NCBI GenBank assembly: GCA_015179025.1
Contig: WHUX01000378.1
Span: 1-35,138, forward strand
Direction of reading: 5' to 3'
Source of the DNA: Terfezia claveryi
Taxonomy: Eukaryota > Ascomycota > Pezizomycetes > Pezizales > Pezizaceae
Length of the DNA: 35,138 nt
Shown here: one piece after another, positions 26,471 through 35,138 of the stretch
Position numbering within the stretch: position 1 is the first letter of the stretch
Layout of the letters: every line of letters starts with the position of its first letter
Made by a program: the position numbers and the translations under genes
The notes under the pieces: generated by a model
Told to the model about the DNA's origin: nothing
Seen by the model: only the letters and a program-made list of their open reading frames with translations
The model's database searches: none

Positions 26471-28969
26471 TTCTAGGATACAAGAACATCATTGGTGGGG
26501 CGGGGTTTCCGGGGGTAACGCTGTGGACAGGGTGACCAAGTCCTGTGCGTTTTCTAGATCTTCGGCTGGTTGCCAGGTCGTCTCTCGTCCTCAGCCATTT
26601 GACCTTATATTGCAGGTGCCATATCTTCTTCGGGAGTCCACACTTCCTCACTCCCATTCCTCCTCACCTTCGATAACTACAGGAGGAGGTGGAGGGTGTT
26701 CCTGGCCGGGCAGAGGGTCGCTAGCGGCAGGCTCGATCTCAGAGACATAGACACTGAGTGTCGTTTGATGTCCTTAGGGAACCTTATCAGTAGGCATGAG
26801 TGCCCACAGCAGCCAACACCTCGAATGGACCCAGAAACTTGTGGTCAAGCTTGTGAGAAGGCCGTTCTGTCCGGAAGTGCAGCTGGAGAGCCACACTTGT
26901 CCCCTGGTCGATATCTGGGGGCTGGCAACCATGATCCATTGGCATACTCGGCTTGCCTTGCTTGTGCATATCCCAGCTCAGCTTTCAGGGTAGAGTGGAG
27001 CTCAGCAATCCCAGCTGTGAACTTCTTGGCCAGGGCATCTTTTTTGGCTTTTTGCAGGGGCGCCAGGGTATCCACGAACTGGAGGTGCCAACCGTAGTTA
27101 GCCATGAAAGGTGAGGTTTTGAAGGATTCCGAGAACTGGTTGTTGGCGGCGAATTCGCAGGTCGCCAGCAACGAAACCCAGTTGTCCTACTGGTAATTGA
27201 CGAAAACCCTTAAATACTGCTCCATAATGGCATTCATCCTCTCTGATTGGCCGTCCGTCTGGGGGTGATATGCCATTGACAAATGTACTTTGATCCCCAG
27301 AAGTTCATAGAAGGCTTGCCAGAATTCTGAGGTAAACTGGAGGCCATGGTTGAATACGATCAATTCGGGGAGCCCATGATACCGGAACACGTTATTGAGG
27401 TATAGGTTGGCCAACTCCGGCACAGAACAGGTATCCCGACAAGGTATAATATACCTCATTTTTGTCAACTAATCAACCACCATCAGGATGGTGTTGAACC
27501 CCAAGCCTTCCGGCAATCCTGTCATAAAATCCATGGTCAGGTGCAGCCAGGGCCTATCTGGAATGTCCAGAGGTTTCAGGGTCCCGTATGGGGCGTGGCG
27601 GACAGGCTTAGCACATTTGCAAACATGGCAGTTCCGTATGTACCGCTCCACGTCCTTCTGCTGGTCAATCCAGGTGTATTCCCTGGCTAGAAGCTCTAAT
27701 GTCTTAGCCACTCCAGGGTGACCCACCACCAGGGTATCCTAGTGTTCCTTGATCAGACGCAGGCACAGCTCTCCTTCCGGCACATAGAGCCATTCGAGGT
27801 AGCAAAGAAGGCCTTCCTAGATGGTACATTCAGCCAGGGAGATGTTGGGTTGGCGGCGCTGGCCAGAATCCACTGCGGCGATAATTTCCCTGACCAGAGG
27901 GTCTCCTTCGTAAGCCTGTTTCACCAGTTGTTGGAGGTCAGCTTCCACGGCGGCCTCAGCCTCAGCAAGGACATTAGCCGCCAGATCAAGGTTTTCGAGC
28001 TATAATACCACCTAATTTTGGTATTTTAGCCTTTCATCCCCCCCTTAGGGAGATCTCCTGATCTCCGGGTATATGCATCGGGCTTGCCACCAACCTTTCC
28101 AGGACGGTACTTGATCTTAAAGTTGAACCGAGAGAGGAATTCCGACCACCTAGCCTGCTGTTAGTTGAGCAGCTTGGTGGTTGTAAAATACATAAGGTTT
28201 TTGTGATCAGATAATACCTCGATAATCCCTTTAGCTGACTCCAGGTGTGGCTTCCACTCCTCGAACGCCCTTACAATGGCTATCAACTCTTTATCATAGA
28301 TCTCATAATTGCACTCAGCTGGGGAGTGTTTTTTCGAGAAGTAAGCCACTAGGTGGAGGATGCCTTTATCATCATTCTGAGAGAGGATTCCTGCAGAGAC
28401 ATAGTCGGAGGCATCGGTTTCGACGACATACTCCTGGTCAGAGTTGAAATGTACCAGGATTGGCGCTGAGCAGAAGGCTTCCTTAAGGTTCTGGAAGGCA
28501 GATTGGGCTTCTGAATTCCAGTTGAAACGCCGGTCTTTTTTGGTCAGGGCGGTGAGGGAGGCTATAATCATTGAATATCCCAGGATAAAACACCGGTAAA
28601 AGTTGGCGAACCCTAGGAATGCCTGGACATCCTTGAGATTCGCTGGGATTTGCCATTCCTGGACAGTGATAACCTTGGCAGGGTCCATCCTGATGCCCTC
28701 CATAGTCATGATTAACCCCAGATACTTGACCTCTTGCATATGAAACTCGCATTTCTAGGGCTTGAGATACAATCCGGCTTGCTCCAGCTTCTCCAACACT
28801 TGACGAACATGGATTTTGTGCTCTGCCAGGGTATCCGAATAGATCAAGATATCGTCAAGGTAGGCTGTACAGAACACATCCAGAAAGTCTCTCAGGGTGT
28901 CATTAATAAAGTGCTGGAAAGAGGCCGGGGCATTAGTCAACCCAAAAGGCATAACATTATACTCAAAGT
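26471..28969 (-). pseudogene. pol: Element E pol, partial, with frameshifts and stops
   Basis: Read from 28969 downwards. RT C-terminal half comes first ([12 protein letters not shown] at 28952, YLDD near 28860), then RNase H (about 28460-28100, ETDASDY) and a short linker without the acidic expansion. The HHCC region (about 27730-27600) and integrase (about 27570-27200, YHPQTDGQSERMN) follow. The C-terminal part has a recognisable but frame-shifted chromodomain (about 26660-26530, LQYKVKWL). Stops occur at about 28755, 28161 and 27469, and frames change between RNase H and HHCC. It belongs to the same family as B and F. Confidence 0.88.
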
Positions 28970-29461
28970 TGTTATGGCGTTAATTTACTTGCGAGCTATT
29001 TGATACCCGAACAGGCTTGTTCGAGTCTTAGCACGGTATTTGAATTTACTTGCGAGCTATTTGACACCTGAACAGGCTTGTTCGAGTGTCAGCACGGTAT
29101 TTGAATTTACTTGCGAGGTATTTGATACCCGAACAGGCTTGTTCGAGTGTCAGCAAGCTTGTTCGAGTGTCTTAATACTAGAAAGGATTAGAGAGGTGGA
29201 TCACGGAGTATCACCTGCGATCGCAGGTGACTTCAAGTTAGTCGGGTGCCACTCCTTTGGCCACGGCAATCGTGTATATAGGAAGCCTTAGTTGTCGTTT
29301 CTTGTTCTTGTTCTTTACGCAACGTCTTGTATTATAACCTTGGTAATACAGACTCTGCCTTTTGTCCTGATACTCCAATCTATGGTTATAGTTTTGTCTT
29401 CGTGCGCTCCTTGAAGTCATGTCTTTAGTTATAGCCACAGCTATCGATTTACGCCGTTACA
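28970..29461 (+). repeat. Element G 5' LTR (492 bp)
   Basis: TGTTATGGCG to CGCCGTTACA; the ends are near-complementary. It contains a 61-bp unit repeated three times (from 28982, 29043 and 29104), each carrying a CGAACAGGCTTGTTCGAG palindromic core. It also has a perfect 20-bp palindrome TCACCTGCGATCGCAGGTGA (29211-29230), a TATATA box (29275-29280) and ACGCAACGT (29317-29325) at the expected transcript start. Confidence 0.85.
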
Positions 29462-29463
29462 CT

Positions 29464-29472
29464 ACATTGCAT
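29464..29472 (+). promoter_or_regulatory. Primer binding site of element G, probably self-primed
   Basis: ACATTGCAT begins two bases after the LTR, as in B. It pairs with ACGCAACGT (29317-29325) at 7 of 9 positions. Both mismatches are C-A pairs that a G-to-A transition in the primer site would create. Relative to B, one pair has changed on both sides (C-G to G-C), which supports real pairing. Confidence 0.5.
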
Positions 29473-29510
29473 CGATACACTTTACTGAGTGCAACCTCTA
29501 GCTACAAACA

Positions 29511-30716
29511 ATGACTCAGCCCGTTGTTAAATTGCCGGCCACTATTGTCGACCTAGTTCCTCGTTTGCGAACTGCGTTGAACTCAGCAAACCAGGACTAT
29601 ACCGGAATACTCAATGAAACCATTACCCTACTAGATCAGCTACTAGGGCTACCAGACCGATGACAAGATATTGTAAGATTACGAACCCAAGTAACGAACT
29701 TAACGAATCAACTCACGGCATGGCAACAAGTTGACACAATCTTACGCACAGCCACTCCAGGGTTACGAGATGAAGTAACTACTCAAGAGATAGTAATTAA
29801 TGAGCTTCGAACGCAGTTGGAAGATATGAGGGCTATCAATGCGACTTTGGCTCGGTTGTAACCAGGAGAAGGAGGGGGTCGTTCGGAGAAGATACCCAAC
29901 CTAGAAAAATTCTCTGGAAAAGACCGAAATAAGCTGCGCCCTTTCTTTACCCAACTAAGACTAAAGGCTGCTACTTATAGTGACGAACAAGCAAAACTTT
30001 GACTAGCAGTAAATTCCTTAGCTGAAGATGCCCTAAATCAGGTTACCCCTTATGTTGAAAACGATACGGTGAACTTAACCAACCTAGCAGCACTTATTAC
30101 CATTCTCGAAAATATATTCGGCGATCCAAATTGAGTAGCCAACGTAGAGTACAAACTACAAATGATGATTTAGGAGGCCAGGGAGTTCACTGCCTATTTT
30201 CCCAAATTTCAACGATATACAGCTGAAACGAGTTGGGGTAATACAGCTAAGTTGGCAGCTCTAAAGCGCGGACTTTCCTACCAACTACAACAAGATCTCC
30301 TCGCCATACATCCTGAGCCCACGGAGTTTAACGAGTATGTGGAGGTCTGCCAAAGGCTAAATACTCGTCGCCGTGCGCTACAAACCCAAATGCATAATCG
30401 TGTTGGACCAATGCCCCGAATGATATCATGCTCTACCGCTCCCGCTCCAGTTAACCCCCAAATAGTCAAAACTCCCTCTACCTCTACAGCCACGGGTACT
30501 CACCCTGGGCCCATGGATTTGTCTGCAGGAAGGAAGAAGATATCTCCGGAGAAAAAAGTAAAGAGAATGGCTAAAGGGAGGTGCTATTATTGTGGAGGAA
30601 TGGGACATCGGGTTAGAACTTGCCCACACGTACAAAAACGTACCTTACAAGTTGCCGAAATGGTTATGGAAAATACGAATAAGGGACTAAAAGTTAGGGA
30701 ACAGGCAAAAGAGTAG
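29511..30716 (+). pseudogene. gag: Element G Gag with nonsense mutations
   Basis: Frame from ATG 29511 to TAG 30714-30716, 401 codons before the stop. The N-terminal third is coiled-coil-like, the centre is a retrotransposon gag core (FSGKDRNKL, FGDPN, LAALKRGLSYQLQQDLL). PMDLSAGRKK and a CCHC knuckle CYYCGGMGHRVRTC follow near 30590-30635. In-frame stops lie at 29661 (TGA) and 29859 (TAA), and at three further places before 30252, all consistent with CGA, CAA or CAG having mutated. From 30252 to the end the frame is open. Confidence 0.87.
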
Positions 30717-30921
30717 CCTCACCTCAGAGGGATGGCATTGAGTTGAGGCGGGATAAATTCCTGGACTCTTTAAGCATTTCTAGTTCGTCTTTGCAGTCTT
30801 CAGAGGAAGAGTTTCTGGATGGGAATCACCTTGTAGTTAGTTGTGAATTAAATGATAATGGTTCTAGAATCCTTACTCATGCCCTGATAGACTGCGGAGC
30901 AACGGGTTATGTATTTATAGA
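30717..30921 (+). pseudogene. pol: Element G pol, protease start only
   Basis: Open in the -1 frame relative to gag from about 30698. It encodes a Ser-rich linker and then HALIDCGATGYVFID, a retropepsin active-site block with the DCGA form. It is cut at 30921 by the F LTR. No canonical slippery heptamer is obvious in the overlap, unlike in B. Confidence 0.8.
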
Positions 30922-31545
30922 TGTAACGAGGGCTCTGGGGGACAAGGCGACCAAGGGGTACGCCGGGGAAGTGGCAAGGGGCAATCGCACACGTAGGAGC
31001 ACTACGTGTGTGATCGGGGGAAAGGCTAGGGTAAGACACACGTAGGAATGCTACGTGTGTGACCAGGGGAAGACTGAGACGAGGGCAAGGGCAAGAGGCA
31101 AGAGGCAAGAGGCAAGAGGCAAGAGGCAAGAGGCAAGAGGCAAGAGGCAAGAGGGCAAGGGACACGAGACACGCAGAGGCAGTTGCCGCGTGTGTCAAGA
31201 GAGGCAGCTGTACTGCAGAGTTGTTTGATCGAGACAAGGATGTGCACAAGGAGGTGCACAAGCGCTGGGGGAAGCAAGGTCCTGTATTGGGTATACAAGA
31301 CGTTGGATGGGGATCTAATGAGAGGGCGGAGGGACGAAGATATATATACATGATTCCAGGCCAAGGCCGTGGAAGGAATAAGCTTCCCGAGATTCCTATC
31401 TCGGAAGCTAAGATAACAATCACCCATCGACGACACCCGAACAAGCCTGTTCGAGTGTCAAATCAAGACTACAATCAACAATAACAAGAGTCGGACGGAA
31501 TCCCGTTTGACTCTCAAACCCGGCTAGGAAAGGACGGTTGTGACA
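30922..31545 (-). repeat. Element F 3' LTR (624 bp)
   Basis: On the minus strand it runs from TGTCACAACC (31545) to TCGTTACA (30922). It is longer than the B LTR because of extra modules: two perfect CACACGTAG...CTACGTGTG palindromes (30988-31010, 31036-31060) and a (GGCAAGA)n run (about 31090-31153). It also has a 28-bp palindrome shared with the G LTR (31432-31459) and a GAGTCGGACGG/CCGTTTGACTC palindrome shared with E (31488-31513). The TATATATA box lies near 31340-31347. Confidence 0.9.
31090..31153 (+). repeat. Heptamer repeat (GGCAAGA)n in the F LTR
   Basis: About nine consecutive GGCAAGA units, edges degenerate. The corresponding part of the E LTR (about 25930-25965) has only loose GGCAAGGGCAAGAG-type sequence, so the run expanded in F. 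Confidence 0.85.
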
Positions 31546-31738
31546 CTATCCCCCCTTTAGGCTCGGAGCCCCAGCGACGAAAGACAAGGCGAAAGGCAAG
31601 ACAAAAACAAACAAACAAAACAGGCAACTAAACCAATAACCCATAACACAACCCCAACGCCGGAAGTACATACCAACAATAATCCCAACAACAACGACAA
31701 TAACAACCCTAATAACCAATTCCAGGACGACAAGAACA
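31546..31738 (-). other. Element F polypurine tract and 3' untranslated region
   Basis: AAAGGGGGGATAG (31546-31558 on the minus strand) is identical to the B tract. The remaining stretch to the pol stop aligns with the B 3' untranslated region and has no conserved frame. Confidence 0.8.
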
Positions 31739-34700
31739 TCATTGGGCGGGGCGAGGCTTCCGGGGGTAACGCTGGTGGAACAGGGTGACCAAGTCCTGTG
31801 CGTTTTCCAGGTCCTCCGCTGGTTGCCAGATCGTCTCCTCATCTCCCAGCCATTTGACCTTATATTGCAGGTGCCCATACCTTCTTCGGGAGTCCAGCAC
31901 TTCCTCTACCTCCCATTCCTCCTCACCTTCGATAACCACGGGGGGAGGTGGAGGGTGTTTCTGGCCGGGGAGAGGGTCATCCGCGGAGGGCTCGATCTCG
32001 GAGACATGGACAACTGGGTGGCGTTTGATGTCTCTGGGGAACCTCAGGCGGTAAGCGTGAGTGCCCACGGCCCCCAGCACTTCGAAGGGACCCAGGAACT
32101 TATGGTCAAGCTTGCGGGAAGGGCGTTCTGTCCGGAAATGGCGGCTGGAGAGCCAAACCTTGTCTCCTAGCTGGTATCGGGGGGCTGGCAACCTTGATCC
32201 ATTGGCATACTCAGCTTGCCGGGCCTGCGCATATCCCAGCTCGGCTTTCAGGGTACGGTGGAGTTCAGCGATTCCAACCGCAAACTCCTTAGCTGGGGGG
32301 TGAGCTTTTTGCAGGGGCCCCAGGGCATTCACGAACCGGGGGTGCCAGCCGTAATTAGCCAGGAAGGGGGAGGTTTTCAAGGACTCCGAGAATTGGTTGT
32401 TGGTGGCGAATTCACAGGTTGCCAGCAACGAAACCCAGTTATCCTGCTGGTAGTTGACGAAGGCCCGCAGATACTGCTCCATGATGGCGTTCATTCTCTC
32501 CGATTAGCCGTCCGTCTGGGGGTGATATGCGGTTGACAAGCGTACTTTAATCCCCAGAAGCTCACAGAAGGCTCTCCAAAAGTCCGAGGTGAACTGAGGG
32601 CCACGGTCAGACACGATCGATTCAGGGAGGCCGTGATACCGGAATACATTATTGAGGTAGAGGTTTGCTAACTCTGGGGCAGAGCAGGTATCCCGGCAAG
32701 GTATAACATGCCTCATCTTTGTCAACCGATCGACCACCATCAGGATGGCGTTGAACCCCGAGTCTTCCGGCAATCTCGTCACGAAATCCATGGTAAGGTG
32801 CAGCCAGGGCCGATCCGGAATCTCCAGAGGTTTCAGGGTCCCGTACGGGGCATGGCGGACAGGCTTATCACGCTTGCAAACATGGCAGTTCCGTATGTAT
32901 CGCTCCACTTCCTTCCGCTGGTCAATCCAGGTGTATTCCTTGGCCAGAAGCTCTAACGTCTTGGCCACTCCAGGGTGACCCGCCACCAGGGTATCGTGTT
33001 GTTCCTCGATCAGCCTCAGGCGTAACCCTCCACCTTCTGGTATATAGAGCTGTTCCCGGTGGTATAGGAGGCCTTCCTGGACGGTGCACTCGGCCAGGGA
33101 GATTTTGGGGTGGCGGCGCTGGCCGGAATCCACTGCGACGATAATTTCGTTGGCCAGAGGGTCATCCTCGTATGCCTGTCTCACCAGTTGTCGGAGGTCA
33201 GCTCTCGCCTCAGCCTCCGCTTCAGCATTAGCCTCAGCTTCAGCATTAGCCTCAGCTTCAGCATTAGCCTCAGCTTCAGCATTAGCCTCAGCTTCAGCTT
33301 CCACATCAGCCCCAGCCTCAGCTTCAGCAAGGACATTGGCCGCTAGATCAAGGTTTTCGGGCTTCAATACCACCTGATTTTGGTACTTCAGCCTTTCATC
33401 CCCCCCTTTAGGGAGATCTCCTGATCTCCTGGTCAGTGCGTCCGGCTTACCCCAGCTTTTCCAGGCCGATACTTGATCTTGAAGTTGAATCGAGATAAGA
33501 ACTCCGACCACCTAGCCTGCCGTCGGTTCAGCAGCTTAGTGGTGGTGAAGTACTCAAGATTCTTATGATCGGATAGCACCTCGATGATCCCTTGGCTGAC
33601 TCTAGGTGTGGCCTCCACTCCTCGAATGCTCGCACAATGGCCATTAACTCCTTATCATAGATCTCGTAATTACACTCCGTCGGGGAGTACTTTTTGGAGA
33701 AATAGGCCACCGGGTGGAGGACTCCATTGACATACTGGGACAGGATTCTGGCGGAGACATAGTCGGAGGCATCCGTTTCCACGATACACTCACTATCGGG
33801 ATCAAAGTGAGCTAGTATGGGAGCTGAGCAGAAGGCTTCCTTGAGGTTCTGGAAGGCGGATTGGGCTTCTGGACTCCAGTGGAATCGCCGCTCATTTTTG
33901 GTCAGGGCCATGAGGGGGGCCACGATCTTGGAATATCCTAGAATGAACCGTCGGTAAAAGTTAGCGAATCCCAGGAAGGCCTGGACATCCTTAAGATTTG
34001 CTGGGATTTGCCATTCCTGGACAGCGGTAACCTTGGTGGGGTCCATCCTGATACCTTCTGTAGTGATGATTAACCCCAGATACTTGACCTCCTGCACATG
34101 AAACTCGCATTTCTCCGGTTTCAGGTATAATCCGGCCTTCTCCAGCTTCTCTAACACCTGCCTCACATGGATTTTGTGTTCCGCTAGGGAGTCCGAGTAT
34201 ATGAGGATATCGTCCAGGTAAGCTGTGCAGAACACATCGAGGAAATCCCGCAAGGTGTCATTGATGAAGTGCTGGAAGGAGGCAGGGGCATTGGTTAGGC
34301 CAAAGGGCATCACATTATACTCAAAATGGCCATATCGTGTTCGGAAGGCAGTTTTCCACTCCTCCCCCTCGGCGATCCGTACCAGGTTGTAAGCCCCTCT
34401 TAAATCCAGTTTGGTGAACCATTTGGCCTTGGAGAGCCTGGCTAATGTCTCCTGGATTAGGGGTAGGGGGTACCTGTTTTTGACCGTTATCTCGTTTAGG
34501 CCCCGGTAATCGACACACAACTGGAGAGAGCCGTCCGATTTCTTCACGAAAAGCACTGGAGCACCCGCTGGTGAAGAGCTATGGCGAATGAAGCTCTTGT
34601 TGAGGTTTTCCTCCAAGTATTTCTTCAGGCCTCCAGCTCCACCCGGGACATTCCGTAGAGGGGCCCATAGGGGGGGTCTTACCCTCTACCAGCGGAATTG

Positions 34701-35138
34701 TGTGGTCATATGGTCGGTGGGGCGCCAGCTTCTCCGCGGCTTTTTCTGAGAACAGATCAATAAACTCGTAGTATTCATCCGGGACCATGGCCTTCCACTC
34801 CTCCTTAGGTCGCATCTTGTTGATTTCCAAGTTCACCTCATGTATGGAAAGGGCATGTGCCTTCAGCTTGTGTCTCCTCGTGAGATAAGCGAAAGCCCCT
34901 GCCCCAATAAAGCTAATATTCAGGGGCTTTGGGGGAGGTTGAACAGGGAGAGTAGGGGGAACGGGGGGAACGGGAGGAACGGGAGGAACGGGGGGAACGG
35001 GGGGAACGGGGGGAGCAGGGAGAGCAGGGCAGTGAGCAGCATTGATGTGCGCGGGCTGGTGTACCACCTGGGTTGGGTGGATTATCGGGGGTGGTAATGC
35101 ACATAGCCCCGTGACGGTGATTTTTGGACCTCCACAGT
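31739..35138 (-). pseudogene. pol: Element F Pol, partial, with frameshifts
   Basis: From the window edge downwards: a (PPV)n linker (about 34930-35020), RT (about 34700-34080; YLDD near 34215) and RNase H (about 33830-33480). An Ala/Glu repeat (33200-33350), HHCC region (about 33000-32880) and integrase (about 32850-32480) follow. The chromodomain (about 31930-31770) has YKVKWLGDEETIWQP. Compared with B, single bases are missing near 34672 (a C run of 7 instead of 8), near 34640, near 33592 and near 33449, and a TAA at 32504-32506 replaces a Gln codon in the integrase. The domain sequence otherwise follows B closely, so damage is recent. Confidence 0.92.
33200..33350 (-). repeat. Ala/Glu-coding tandem repeat inside pol of F
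   Basis: An 18-bp unit (GCTTCAGCATTAGCCTCA on the plus strand, AEAEAN in the protein) is repeated four times exactly around 33219-33290, with degenerate units on both sides. The position in pol is the same as the AEAD repeat of B, but unit length and residues differ, so the expansions are separate events. Confidence 0.88.

Larger units (their letters stand above)
25764..28969 (-). mobile_element. Element E: B-family chromovirus, 5' part cut off by element G
   Basis: Minus-strand element with a 545-bp 3' LTR, polypurine tract, and pol from chromodomain back to the RT YLDD region. It stops at 28969 where the G LTR begins; the rest of E would lie beyond G and outside the window. It inserted into the 3' LTR of D (flanking bases GTTGT at 25759-25763; the partner copy is not visible). 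Mutation is moderate. Confidence 0.88.
28970..30921 (+). mobile_element. Element G: second chromovirus-like family, cut by element F
   Basis: It starts TGTTATGGCG within the RT of E and has a 492-bp LTR ending CGCCGTTACA, a primer site, gag, and the first part of pol (protease). Element F begins at 30922. Gag differs strongly from B gag but shares the PMDLSAGR block and CCHC knuckle, so it is a related but distinct family. Mutation is light (a few C-to-T stops). The remainder lies outside the window. Confidence 0.87.
30922..35138 (-). mobile_element. Element F: B-family chromovirus, runs off the window
   Basis: Minus-strand element with a 624-bp 3' LTR, polypurine tract and pol back to the protease/RT linker at the window edge. 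Gag and the 5' LTR are outside. It inserted into the protease of G and is the youngest layer of this nest. Mutation is light: one nonsense change and about four one-base deletions. Confidence 0.92.

Noticed and set aside
1..35138. tRNA or rRNA genes
   Set aside because: No cloverleaf with GTTCNANNC/TGGCNNAGTGG boxes or rRNA-like sequence was noticed on either strand; a tRNAscan-SE run would be decisive.

Overview
This window reads as a transposon graveyard from a filamentous fungus, most likely a Pezizomycotina ascomycete. I found no intact host gene, tRNA or rRNA. The evidence for a fungus is a set of Ty3/gypsy chromodomain retrotransposons (chromoviruses), decayed copies full of C-to-T / G-to-A changes on both strands (CAG/CAA/CGA/TGG turned into stops, as RIP, repeat-induced point mutation, produces), and very AT-rich decayed stretches alternating with GC-rich recent inserts. 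The species cannot be named from the sequence alone.

Layout. 1-1010: an unidentified decayed reading frame on the minus strand. 1482-1949: a diverged solo LTR. About 1950-20598: one old minus-strand chromovirus ('element A') with gag at the high-coordinate end and chromodomain at the low end. Later insertions split it three times. Element B (4404-10770) is a nearly complete plus-strand chromovirus with 490-bp LTRs and a GGCTT target duplication. Element C (11619-13400) is a small non-coding LTR retrotransposon with 636-bp LTRs and a GTAAT target duplication. Element H (about 14829-19109) is a GC-rich fold-back element whose 1.5-1.9 kb inverted arms carry minisatellites.

20599-25763: element D, a heavily mutated plus-strand relative of B. 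Its 3' LTR is broken by element E (25764-28969, minus strand). E is cut in its reverse transcriptase by element G (28970-30921, plus strand, a second family). G is cut in its protease by element F (30922 to beyond the window end, minus strand, B family). The nesting order is therefore D, then E, then G, then F (youngest); and A, then B, C and H.

The most notable signals are these. (1) The fold-back element H has unequal 23-bp minisatellite arrays (about 12 versus 33 units) in its two arms. (2) Element B has a textbook -1 frameshift signal at the gag/pol overlap: slippery GGGAAAA, a 5-nt spacer and a 13-bp stem-loop. (3) B and G show LTR/primer-site complementarity with a compensatory change, predicting Tf1-type self-priming. 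(4) Interchangeable 20-30 bp palindromes sit inside the LTRs. (5) A copy-specific expanding Ala/Glu/Asp repeat lies inside pol between RNase H and integrase.
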